The notes under the pieces were generated by a model. It was not told where the DNA came from, did not search any database, and worked only from the letters and a program-made list of their open reading frames with translations. This document shows, one piece after another, positions 22,085 to 32,026 of a stretch of 64,000 nt of DNA. Source of the DNA: Zoroaster sp. YZ-2022 (Eukaryota > Echinodermata > Asteroidea > Forcipulatida > Zoroasteridae); assembly GCA_029582265.1 (NCBI GenBank), contig CM055823.1, forward strand, positions 22,579,290 through 22,643,289. The letters run 5' to 3'. Position 1 is the stretch's first letter. Each line of letters begins with the position of its first letter. The translations under genes were made by a program, and so were the position numbers.

Positions 22085-22405
22085 AAAAATAAATCTATCT
22101 AAGCGATTCACTTTATTATCCCTGGTCATTGGGCCAATATAAATCCTAGCACTTTCTCAGCTCCCTTTGGAGTATATAACTCTATGCTGCTGTACTCAGC
22201 GGTACAGTGGCTATAATCAAACGCAACATCCATCTCTACCCTCACATGTACCCATTTTTACTCAGGTGTGAAGAGAAGCAATATACGATAAAGTGTCTCG
22301 CTCAAGGACACAAGTGCCACTGTCAAGGTCAGGATTCTAACCCACATTCTGAAGACTCAGCCATCAGAATACTAGTCGGAGGCAGTAGATCGCTTGACTA
22401 TGACA
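22085..22405 (-). mobile_element. tRNA-headed SINE, old copy
   Basis: On the minus strand the head begins ggtgtcatagtcaagcga near 22405 and has a degenerate B box GGTTAGAATCC (about 22332-22342). The body then gives gtccttgagcgagacac and aaaatgggtacatgtgag, as in the SINE at 14124. It ends with an eroded gggagctgagaaagtg...ccagggataataaag segment. It is more diverged than the copies at 14124 and 47368, so older. Confidence 0.75.
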
Positions 22406-22409
22406 CCCT

Positions 22410-23403
22410 AAATGTGTGTTAACAAAATATTAGCAGCGGTTTGAAAAGGAAACATTCGATCAAAAGGGAACAAAATACGAAAACGAATTAAAACATAATT
22501 GAAATATTATACCAGACAGCTATGAACAGATACTGCCTCTATCATATACTGACTGTTGAGGCTAGGATCATATAATTGGTTTACATTGAAGCCACTTTAA
22601 TAAACTATACATTATAACACTGATATCAAAACATTAGCCTCTCCATTGTACTTGCATTATCTTTGTGTTCCTCTTGTATTTGGCGATCTGTACTGCCTCT
22701 ATGTATGGGCCGACGCTCTAACCGGTCAGAACACGAAATTGTATAGATTTGTAACAATCAGAAGTCAGAACACTAAATTGTACAGATATGTACATGTACT
22801 GCCTCTCTTGCTAAGCTTTTGATATGGAATATGCATTTCGTCAATGTATATCATTCAAACCAGAACATTGTTGTCAATCATTAGACTACATTGACTGCTA
22901 GGGATCGTAGCGATGTAATAACTCAATGGTGTGCATTCAATGGCCGAGAAAATTGACGACTGAATGGTTGCCCTTTTGTATTATTATTTCCCAACTGAAA
23001 AATTGTAAATAATTTGTTCCGGAAACTTTAGTGTAAATCCCAGGGGATTGTCCGAACGATCAGCACCCTCCCCTCCATTTCAAAATATCTTCCAAAATTG
23101 TTCAAACAAATCCAAACAATTTGCAATGTAAACAAAACAATTCAAAAAATGTTTACTCAAAGTATATTTATTTTTATTCCAATGTTTCAAACTTCAAAAA
23201 GTATATACTATGAAGGTGGAGGGCTTAGAATACCGGGTTACAGCGTTGTCAGTGGGTAAAGTGTGTCCATGTGCTTGTAAATATGCAAATTGTTATCAGC
23301 ATAGATACCAAAGCACCCACACATTGGCAATTTAAAAGGTAGCAAAGTTATGTAAAGATGGATACACAGGTACATTAAATAATGCCTATTACATAAGCTA
23401 AAT
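22410..23403. other. No recognised feature
   Basis: AT-rich stretch; no exon, RNA gene or repeat could be supported on either strand. Confidence 0.5.
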
Positions 23404-23828
23404 TAACTTAATCCCCAAACCAGAAAAAATCCTACTGAGCTCAAAAACTGGAGACCCATCACCCTGTTAAATGTAGATTACAAAATATGTGCTAAAGCCA
23501 TTGCCAACAGACTCAAAAAGGTTTTATCTAATTTAATAAATACAGATCAGACACGGTTCATGCAGAACCGTTATATTGGTGAAAATATTCGTCTTGTCTT
23601 GGACAATATTAAAAATGCAAAAAAAATAATATTCCTGGTATTAGCCTATTTTTAAATTTTGAAAAAGCGTTTGACAAACTAGCTGTCTTCTGTTGAAAAA
23701 CGCCAACAATATTTTAATTTTGGCCAAGGGTGTTAGACAGGGTTGTCCAGTTAGTCCTTACCTGGCTACAGAACATATGCGTATCGCTGTTAGACACTCA
23801 AAACAAATTTCCGGTATTAATGTAGAAG
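23404..23828 (+). mobile_element. Tx1/L1-like LINE, 5' portion of an interrupted copy
   Basis: A plus-strand RT fragment reads LKNWRPITLLNVDYKICAKA, then NRYIGENIRL and LNFEKAFDK, the signature of Tx1/L1-clade reverse transcriptases. After a damaged stretch it continues GVRQGCPVSPYL and AVRHSKQISGINV. It is cut at about 23828 by a Ngaro-like element of about 6.1 kb. The next expected motif (SxYADDT) appears at 29990, so 23404-23828 and 29983-31735 are two parts of one LINE. A GAA repeat (23828-23846) sits at the junction. Confidence 0.8.
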
Positions 23829-24300
23829 AAGAAGAAGAAGAAGAACCTACACATCACACCAATTTTACAACATTGGGTTGTCCACCGGCGGGCAATGCAG
23901 TTGCTGATCCCTTTATTTCTTCATCTTGTAATAATAAATATACATATAAACCTTACTCGATAGGTGTTTGTTATAGTTATATACATTGGATACGTTTATA
24001 CTGTATACTTTTTTTTTAAATTGAAAATATTACCGAGTAATAAATATCACTCTGGTGATTAGCTGCTCCGCAGTTAATCTGAACATTTGCGGATTGAAAA
24101 ACCAGAGATCAAAACTCTTGCAAGAAATTTCTCTGGAAAACCCCGCAAATATAACGTTTCCTTTCCTGATTGCACGAATTCTGTGGATACTTAGTCAACT
24201 TCGTTTTCCTTCCTTAAGAACCTTCAAGTGAATAATCAAGTAACGCGATTTAATATGTATATATAATAAGTATTTTCATTTTAATGGTCACGTTAAAATT

Positions 24301-24520
24301 GATTTCAGCCCATCGGTGCGCAGATGGCTTTTGTCTACTGAGCACAGCCTTAAATACTACCCTTTCCGAACACCTTTCTTCATCCGCGTAGCGGAGTGAT
24401 TTTGCACCAATTGAGAAATTCATTTCGTTCTAATTCAGCCAGTTAAACCGAACGAAAAACCATTTCTCAATAACCTACACATCACACCAATTTTACAACA
24501 TTGGATTGTCCACATTGGAT
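24301..24520. repeat. Left-hand direct repeat of Ngaro-like element
   Basis: Begins gatttcagcccatcggtgcg and shares gtagcggagtgattttgcac and caccaattttacaacattgg with the right-hand repeats. The last part (cctacacatcacaccaattt) also occurs alone at 23849, near the left boundary of the element. The region between 23881 and 24300 shows no gene. Confidence 0.75.
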
Positions 24521-24905
24521 TGTCCACCGTAGTTTACGCCTCTTTATTGTCGTGACCATAGTTATAATTAGTATTATCGATTTGATTCCTGTATTACTTG
24601 AATATTATTGATATTGTTTGTCAGTTTGTTAATATATTTATCCATTTGTTTTTCACAGTTCGTGGCCAGTTATTACTGGTTATTTATTTTGTTACTTATA
24701 ATTTTACTTCCAATTGTTACTTATCCTCTGAACTCCTGTTTTCTGTTCATAATGGAATTTGGAAATAAATGAATATTGCAGACCTAATGATGTCGACACT
24801 TTAAGCCTTTCAGCCATAGCTTCTTTTATGTACGGTATGAATCTTTAGTTGTGTCTGACATCCAACGACCGTGTTTCTTGAGTAAACCTGTCTGAGATGC
24901 CTCAG

Positions 24906-25367
24906 CTAGCTGCGAGTGTTGCTCCCCCTGACCGCAGGCTTATGTAGCCCATTTTTACTTGTATCTGGTACAACTTTTTTCAACATTTCGAGAAATAGTT
25001 CCTGTGCTCTAGTGTAGGATATAGGTGCATTTACATCTCGTAGACTACCTTCTTTATGCTTGGTAATGGAGCGAAAAATACATTTATCCGAAATTTCAGG
25101 AATTTTACACATGAAAATATAACGTTCTAATATTGATACATGGCAGGTACTGTCCCCTGAACGACTGATGATTACCCATGAGCCTTACCTATATTTATCT
25201 GTCCTGGTTTTCTCAACGAAAATACTTGCATGGGTATTGGAAAATATAATATCTGAACGTTTGATATGTGCGAGTTCGTTAAACCTGAAAAAGCCTGCGA
25301 ACCCGACCACGATGATGGTAAGAGTCCTTAGATGGTACAGCTCGGAGGTGATGGGAAGAAATTTCAA
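24906..25367 (-). pseudogene. Tyrosine recombinase (Cre/DIRS-type) remnant
   Basis: Two minus-strand frames. The upstream one (25185-25367) reads LRTLTIIVVGFAGFFRFNEL, AHIKRSDIIF and FVEKTRTDKYR; GFAGFFRFNELAHIK corresponds to the box with the first catalytic Arg. The downstream one (24906-25112) reads ISYTRAQELFLEMLKKVVPD then GLHKPAVRG, matching the region leading to the second HxxR box of DIRS/Ngaro recombinases, with HxxR degraded to HKPA. Such enzymes integrate a circular cDNA. Frame breaks and the lost HxxR mean it is inactive. Confidence 0.78.
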
Positions 25368-25749
25368 GCACTTCTTTTGGATTGTTTCTATCTAGTGAGA
25401 TGGGCTCTTTCTTTGATTAGCTCTGGACAGGGATAATTTTGCAGCCTCCTCTACTTATCTAGGTAGCATTGGTAACTGGAATGACGCTAACCTGTGTGCC
25501 CATGCAGCCCCTCGCTATATACGTTGAACATCCCAAGTATTATCATGGCTCTGCAGCCTCTTGTTATGTACATTGAATCGTGATTCGTGACTAGTGTTAT
25601 CATCGCTCTTGAACCCATTGCTATACGTATATGTTATGTTATCGTCTTCAGTATTTTCAAGGCTCTGCAGCCCCACATCTACGGTATCTGATGTTACCGG
25701 TCATTGAATTTTCTTGACCGTTAGTCTAATAGAAATGAAAGACGCATTA

Positions 25750-26400
25750 CGATCAAGTGGAAAGATGGCGATTTCTCTTTGAAAATGGGATGGTTGCTTT
25801 GATATGTAATAGATTACTCTGATAATGCTGGGAATTTCTTCGTATCTACCACCTGTGATATAAAGGCGCCCGATATCTGGTCAACAAGCAAGGTCCAGAA
25901 TGGTGCAGAGGGCCAATTTGGAACTACCAAGGTGCCTAATGCCTTGTTTGCTTCGATGTGCAAGATTGTCTTTGCCATAAGAGATATTGGAGGAACTACA
26001 TGTTCTCGTTTGCCCAGCAGCAAGTAAAGACGTCTACTGCTTCTGAACCTGGGTTCCAATACCGGGAATTGAAGCGTGGTAACTTCTTGAATAAATTTGC
26101 AATTCTATCGACTGTATGTGATCCCCAGATGCTATCGGATCTGTTGAATAAGTGACTTGCGAGTGCCCAGTCGTCGTAATCTACAATTGTTCTGAGATTG
26201 AGGGGCCCATTCTACTTTCAAGGTGATACCATGCTCCACACATAAAGAAAATATGAAATATGCCCTTTCGTGCAAAACGGTTTTGCCGCTACCGATTTCT
26301 ATAATTCGAAGTACATTTCGACCGTCAGTGAAACACTTAACACTAGTGCCAGCGAGTAGGGTGATGAAGCTGTTTAAAACGATTTGAGTTCCCTCCAAGT
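25750..26400 (-). pseudogene. RNase H and post-RNase H region of Ngaro-like element
   Basis: The frame at 26132-26398 reads VKCFTDGRNVLRIIEIGS and LCVEHGITLKVEWAPQSQN, matching the late RNase H strands (TDNxxVxRI...EWIPR-like) of DIRS/Ngaro elements. The frame at 25814-26059 reads ANKALGTLVVPNWPSAPFW and TLLVDQI, the conserved segment that follows RNase H in these elements. Different frames show frameshifts between them. Confidence 0.7.
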
Positions 26401-26689
26401 TGAGCTTTGTAGTTTTGTTGTCCTCGTCCCATGCGCCATGTGCGATTGCGCCGTTTACCTCTACAATGTACCCCTGCTCCTACGCCACTTGCATCTGATC
26501 TGAACACTACTTTTTTGTATACGAATCTGTTTTTAAAATGTATTGGTCTTAGAGCAACAATGTTTTGGTCCCAGAACTGTAATTCTCTCAGAGTTTCCGC
26601 TGTAAGTATTATCGACTATTGCCAGGATTTGACATTTGATAGCACTGACCTTGTCATTAACCTTGTTCGTTGCCCAGTGCTGGAGTCAT

Positions 26690-27500
26690 CGCTATTAGCT
26701 GGCCAGTAATTTTACGTGAAGTTTCCTATTGCAACTAGTCTTAACCTGCAGTGTCGTTTGTTTAATGCGTAGTAATTTTGACTGTACTGGGCAGATCACG
26801 CCTCTACTTGTGTCTAAGGGGACGCCTAGCCATTGACAGTATTGCTGTGGCTCCCAGTGGGATTTGTCATTCAAAATGAATCCTGCTTCTATCAAATCGC
26901 TGTATGTGGCCTGGGAATGTGTACTACGAATCGGGTCAACTCGTACCCAAGTCAACTCGTACCCAATAACGGCAAAAGTACTTACCCAAAATTATATATT
27001 TCCTTTATTTCTGTTTTTCATCGTATGACCCGGGAACGAGTTGACCCGAATTCGTGTACTAGCTTCATGATTTGAATTGCCGATCCCCATGATCTTTGTG
27101 AAGCTATAAGGTGCGGAGCTTAAATCAAAGGGTAGCACTGGAAACATTATTTTGTATTATAACCAATTGACCAAGAAAACCCATGTAATCTGTATGATCT
27201 GGAAATATCTCAATGTGGTGGTACTCGCTGTTAAGGTCAAATGAGAACATGAATTTACCCTTTTCTAAGTAAAGGCGGGCTGTTTGCAGATCTTCGTATT
27301 TAATTTATTCTTTCCAGAGATATAGATTTACCTTCCGTAAATCTAGGATGAGCCTCTTTTTGCCATTAGTTTGAATTGCAACTGATAAAGGATTGACCAC
27401 TTCTGGCTTAACTCTACATTCTAAAATACAACCTTTAGACCATGGGATGAACACTGAAATTGTTTCAAACCGTGATACCCTCTTTTGGACCACGAAATTT
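26690..27500 (-). pseudogene. Reverse transcriptase of Ngaro-like element
   Basis: At 27305-27493 the minus strand reads VVNPLSVAIQTNGKKRLILD then LRKVNLYLWKE, the finger region of Ngaro-type RTs. At 26695-26955 it reads EAGFILNDKSHWEPQQYCQW and LGVPLDTSRG, the post-catalytic palm/thumb segment. The catalytic box lies between in a damaged frame and was not clearly readable. The N-terminal extension of this domain continues at about 28716-28760 across the 1.2-kb insertion. Confidence 0.75.
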
Positions 27501-28705
27501 GGATGTATAATTGAGGAAATATAAAAAATGTCAAAACATAATGTTGCTTGTCATATAAGTTGCACATTATCTCTAAATCTATTTAAATTTGACAATTTCG
27601 TGCTTAGAAAGCTCTGAAATATACGCATTACGTCATTGTCGAGACCCAGAATCCACCAATGAAATTCCGTGTTGATCAACCTCGTTCATATATTCCGAAA
27701 ATAATGTGTGGTAAATACAAGCAAACATGGTGACATTGCTTGAAATTCAGCCCAGTTTTTGCTGCATGCATGTTTATAAAGACGAAACTGGGAATATTAC
27801 AACGCCGACCATTCAAAATGTAAAAATCAAACTGTTTTAGAATGTCATTCATATGGATTCGCTGTAAATAAATCTTACAATAACGTTAACGTATAAAGAC
27901 TTTGCATTTTATTAATTTACCTAGATGATAGATCAGGACCAGGCATTTTTTATTTATTTTTTGTTTGGCGGGGGAGGGTGGGGGCGGGGGGGGGGCTTAT
28001 AAAATACCCCTATGTATATGTTCCAAAGTCATCGGCTGATTTTCATAAAACTTGGCAAGAATGTTCCTTCCAGCAAAACCTACATGGCGACGTAAAAATA
28101 ATTTCCAAAAGTCACCACTAGAAGGTGTGTTTAAGTGTTTTTGCCCAAAAAGCGTATTTATGTAATATTTTCTGTATTCTTTGGAAAATTTCATAAAGCT
28201 TGGCAAATAAAAATAAAAATATCATTGTTGATATAAATATACGTTTTTGTCATTTGAAAATCAATATGGATGTCAGCTTTTTGGGGCCTGGAATGCATTT
28301 CTGAGGATGAAGTGACATTTCTATATGCTTCCTTGGCAAGAAAAGTAAGAAGCTTCCACTGAGAAAACTCAATACGTTTTACCACAACATTACAGAATAA
28401 AAAGATAAAATTCAAGATGGCCGTCGGCTGTGGTGGCCATTTTGAATTCCCATAATGCATCTGATATGAAAATGTGACAAATACCCATCACATTTCTTTA
28501 ATTGAAAAAAAGAATGCAAAAGAATACACTTCGGGGGCATATTGTGCGCCGCCCACCCCCTTCATAGGGTTAATCAATATTAAAGTAATAATAATATTAA
28601 TATCTTTAAAATGTGCAATTGTTCGACTTGGCAACAATCATAATTAGATTCAGCACCATTGAAACCCCCTGTGTTCCTAATTTTATGTGGTCCTGTGATG
28701 AGCAT
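27501..28705. mobile_element. 1.2-kb insertion of unknown class inside the Ngaro-like element
   Basis: Flanked by the perfect 10-bp direct repeat CACGAAATTT (27491-27500 and 28706-28715). If the segment is taken out, the minus-strand RT frame reads continuously across the site, supporting a real insertion with target duplication. There is no protein frame and no clear terminal inverted repeat. It includes a G-run (ggcggggggggggg, about 27983-27997). Superfamily unknown. Confidence 0.65.
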
Positions 28706-28815
28706 CACGAAATTTAAAAAAAGGTCTCATTTTTAAGTTCATCCCATGGTCTACTTCTTCTAGAAGCTTTAGTATGGCTTCCGTAACGAAAGAGGAATTA
28801 GCGTTTGCTGACCTA

Positions 28816-29201
28816 TTATTGCGAGTAAATGAGGGTTCGGGGAGAGAATGAAATGGAATTGTATAACCGCTTTTGATTGTGTATGTCCAAGATAATTCGT
28901 TGAAATATTGTTTGCCAAAATGTATTTTGCTTTCTCAATCTACCCTTTACAAGTTTCCCTGTGTCTCCTTGTTCCCATCCATATCCTGTATCATTTAATA
29001 CTTCTAGGTACTTATCTTTGAATATGTCTTCTTTCCGTGACCGTCTCTTTGGATGAATGTCTGTGGCTGGACAAAGTCTGAGGCTAATTCGTTGGTCTCG
29101 TATTCCTTGAAGGTCTGCCATCCACCTTCGCTGGTGTCTGCCAGGTGGATGAGTTCTTGTCGAGAGCCGAGTTTCTTCATCGCTTGGTCAATGCTTGTCA
29201 T
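28816..29201 (-). pseudogene. Gag-like ORF of Ngaro-like element
   Basis: Minus-strand frames read LIHLADTSEGGWQTFKEYET and NELASDF (29004-29201), the LADxSEGGWxTVxxY signature that I recognise from the first ORF of DIRS/Ngaro elements. They are followed in another frame by charged residues (HPKRRSRKEDIFKD). The region is frameshifted. It precedes the RT in element order, as expected. Confidence 0.7.
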
Positions 29202-29470
29202 GCAGGTCTAGGCGTCTCCTTCCTTGATGGCTTCTGTAGCTAATTTGTTGAGACTATGGAACACTTCCGAGTTGAATTCAAATTGCTTTCTATTGTTCGC
29301 ACTGTTTTTGCGTTAGGGCGTCTTTTGATTCCGTTCGTTGCCGTAACATCTCGTTACGTAATGTGCGTTTCAGCTCCGCCGTAGATGCTTGAATATTTGT
29401 AAGAGCTGATCTGGTGTCGCTGTAGGGTGGTCCTCCATTGTGTGCTGGAATGCCGTTGTCTTAAGAGTTA

Positions 29471-29977
29471 ATTGATGTCAGCCCGTCGGTGCCCGGATGC
29501 GATTTTTTTTCTGCAAACAAGAATTGCCATCCCACAATTTTTCAGCCAATCACATGGCACGTTATTTAAGATGACGAATATGTATAAGATATCTGATTGG
29601 CTGAAATATCGCGGGATGGCAATTCTTGTTTGCCCGGATGGCTCTTGCCTACCAAGCACAGCTTTAAATACTACCCTCCGTAGCGGAGTGATTTTGCACC
29701 AATTGAGAACTTTATTTCGTTCTAATTCACCCTGTTCAACCGAACGAAATACCATTTCTAATAACCTTCACATCACACCAATTTTACAACATTGTGTTGT
29801 CGTAAAAGAGTTAATTGATGTCAGCCCGTCGGTGCGCAGATGGCTCCTGCCTACCAAGCACAGCCTTAAATACTACCCTTTCACACCTTTCTTCATCCGC
29901 GTAGCGGAGTGATTTTGCACCAATTGAGAACTTCATTTTGTTCCAATTCACCCGGTTCAACTGAACGAAATACCATT
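29471..29977. repeat. Right-hand direct repeats of Ngaro-like element
   Basis: Two tandem related copies. The first is 29471-29500 plus 29634-29806 (interrupted by a hairpin MITE) and the second is 29817-29977. Both begin ttgatgtcagcccgtcggtg and run through cctaccaagcacagc, gtagcggagtgattttgcac and cgaacgaaataccatt. The left-hand counterpart is 24301-24520. These stand in for LTRs. Confidence 0.8.
29513..29633. mobile_element. 121-bp hairpin MITE
   Basis: Two 40-bp inverted arms, gcaaacaagaattgccatcc... (29513-29552) and ...ggatggcaattcttgtttgc (29594-29633), with about three mismatches and a 41-bp loop. It splits the first right-hand direct repeat. The phrase gcccggatg occurs on both sides (29491-29499 and at 29632-29640), a candidate target duplication. 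Non-coding. Confidence 0.8.
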
Positions 29978-29982
29978 AGCAG

Positions 29983-31735
29983 AGCTGAGAATCAGTAGTA
30001 TGCAGATGATACCTCTCTTTTTATTGATGGACGTGATACTTCCATTAATGCTACTTTGATCTTTTGCACAGTTTCACACTGGCCTCTGGTTTATAAATTA
30101 ATTAGGCTGTTCTAAATCAGAAGCAATGAGAATTGGTTCATTACACTCGAAATTAGACATTGGTCTAACCCATAATGAGGATGATTTATTTGAGTTAAAT
30201 TACAAGCCACAACTCAGGTTTTAATTTATAGCCTGTAAGAGATTTAACGCCAATCGGAAAAAAAATACTCTAGTTTAAAGCCTAGCTTTATCTCAGTTAC
30301 CTTTTTTAACGGTCTTTACCTCACCCACCACAGACTTTTATAAATGAGGTCAATACACTTGTGTATCATTTTATATGGAATGGAAAATGTCATAAGATTA
30401 GACTAGTCGTAAAACAATTATACATTATTACAAAAATGGTGGTCTGAAAATGTTAAATCTTGACTGGTATTTAGAAAAGTTTAAAAAGCACTTGGGTGAA
30501 AAGATTATTGACTGAACCTCAGAAGCCCATTAAATGGAAATTCTTCATTAATAAAACGTTATGTGATGTAGGTTTAGTTGACATAATAAAATCTAAAAGA
30601 TCAATTTGTGATAGATGTAGTTAAAGCATAGTTGCAATTCAAATATTGAGAAAAAAATAGTCGGAGGAGAACCTTGTATACATTTTCTTTCTCAAGTTAT
30701 ATTGTATAACTCTAACATTACGATTAACAACAATTGTTTATTTAAAAATCATGGAAAGTAGGAGGAGTGGAGAGAGAATGGGTCTCTGTTATCTTTTGAC
30801 GAATTTAAACACAAAATATGACAAATGTAGATGAACTTTCATTAACTATTATGGGATTCTTAAGGCTATTCCAAAATCTTGGAGGCAGGCTCTTGAAACT
30901 ACGGAAGCTTAAATGACCATCCGTGTTACTTAGATTATTTATCATGGAAAGACGGAATAGTTATCTTGAAAACACTGATTGCCTTTGTCTTTCCATGATA
31001 AAGAAAACCTCTGTAACTCGGAAACATGGATGGTCATTTAAGCTTCCGTATGAAACAGTGCAGTCAGGTTCTGAGATTGTACAAAATATTTTCGATCTCT
31101 GAATTTTGTAAACAACAAAAACCCTTCTCAACTTGTCTACCGCACAATTATTCCCAACTTGTCTACCGCACAATTATTCAATCAGTCTGTCCAGAGCCTG
31201 TAAAATGTTAAGAGAAATGGAAGGGTTTCATTGGTAATATTAAAAACTGGAGTGTCATTTATGTAATTCCCTTCAGAGTAACAAAGGACCCAGAAATGCA
31301 ATATTTCCAGTTTAAGTTTATTCACTTTTTAGTTCCTACAAATACTTTTTGTATAAAATTGGGAGAAAAGATAATGATAGTTGCTTTTTTTTGTAAGGAT
31401 GACCCAGAACGCCTTTTGCAACTGTTTTGGGAATGTGAAATTGTAAACAAATTTTGAAGTGGTATTGTGGAATGGTTAAATAACCAAAAAATTCAGAAAA
31501 ATCCTATTACTCTTAATGTTTCTGATATGTTTTGGTTTTACAAGCAGGCTCGTCACAGCTATCATTATACTTACTAAGATATTCATACCAAGAAGACCAT
31601 TATCTAAGCATTGCTGCCTTTAAACATTATGTTCATGGTTATTATATCACCGAAACACAAGTTACAATTCCCATTGACTCTGAAGAATCAGTAAATTCTA
31701 AATGGAAGAGTTTATTTGAATAACTTTTTTTCTTA
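29983..31735 (+). mobile_element. Tx1/L1-like LINE, 3' portion of the interrupted copy
   Basis: Resumes with a broken YADDTSLFIDGRD-type catalytic box (about 30000-30030; the Gln before Tyr is now a TAG stop) and INATLILF, and continues in shifting frames to a C-terminal AAFKHYVHGYYITETQ and ESVNSKWKSLFE ending at 31723. That is a C-terminus shared by this LINE group in marine animals. It contains a hairpin MITE (30900-31050) and a 27-bp tandem duplication (caacttgtctaccgcacaat, 31126-31180). Many stops make it non-functional. Confidence 0.75.
30900..31050. mobile_element. 151-bp hairpin MITE with 6-bp target duplication
   Basis: Ends TACGGAAGCTTAAATGACC and GGTCATTTAAGCTTCCGTA are perfect inverted repeats. 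The pairing extends inward with small mismatches to atcatggaaagac / gtctttccatgat. It is flanked by TGAAAC on both sides (30894-30899 and 31051-31056). Non-coding. Confidence 0.85.
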
Positions 31736-32026
31736 GGGTATATGATGTTTCTAGGGGTATCCATTTACCAGTATTCAGTTAACTGTCTTTGTCGCTTGTC
31801 TTTATGACGTCTGTGCTATATATGTCTTCATTGTATTGTTGTTTTTGTAGTTTTGTAGTTTTGTTCTCTGTAGTTTTGTTCTCTGTACAAAATAGTCTTG
31901 TATTGTAAATAATAAATAAATAAAATAAATAAATAAAAAATACAAATACAAATACAAATAACAATTTAAAAACGCCAAATTAGGAAACAAAACAAATGGA
32001 AAAATCGATGTTCTTAATAATAAAAC
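31736..32026. other. AT-rich spacer with simple repeats
   Basis: Includes (AAAT/ATAA)n and (ATACAA)n runs at 31905-31962, possibly the tail of the preceding LINE. No gene seen. Confidence 0.6.

Larger units (their letters stand above)
23846..29979 (-). mobile_element. Ngaro/DIRS-like tyrosine-recombinase retroelement
   Basis: On the minus strand the order is a gag-like region (28816-29201), RT (26695-27493 plus about 28720-28760), an RNase H-region remnant (26132-26398), the conserved LVVPNWPSAPFW segment (about 25820-26000) and a tyrosine recombinase (24906-25367). Related direct repeats of about 160-220 bp lie at both ends instead of LTRs: 24301-24520 on the left, and 29471-29806 (interrupted) plus 29817-29977 on the right, with a partial tail at 23849-23880. 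That resembles the split direct repeats of DIRS/Ngaro elements. All frames are broken. It contains a 1.2-kb insertion (27501-28705) and a hairpin MITE (29513-29633). Confidence 0.8.

Noticed and set aside
27983..27997. G-run as a regulatory G-quadruplex
   Set aside because: A single homopolymer-like G tract within a mobile insertion; could be slippage and there is no other support.
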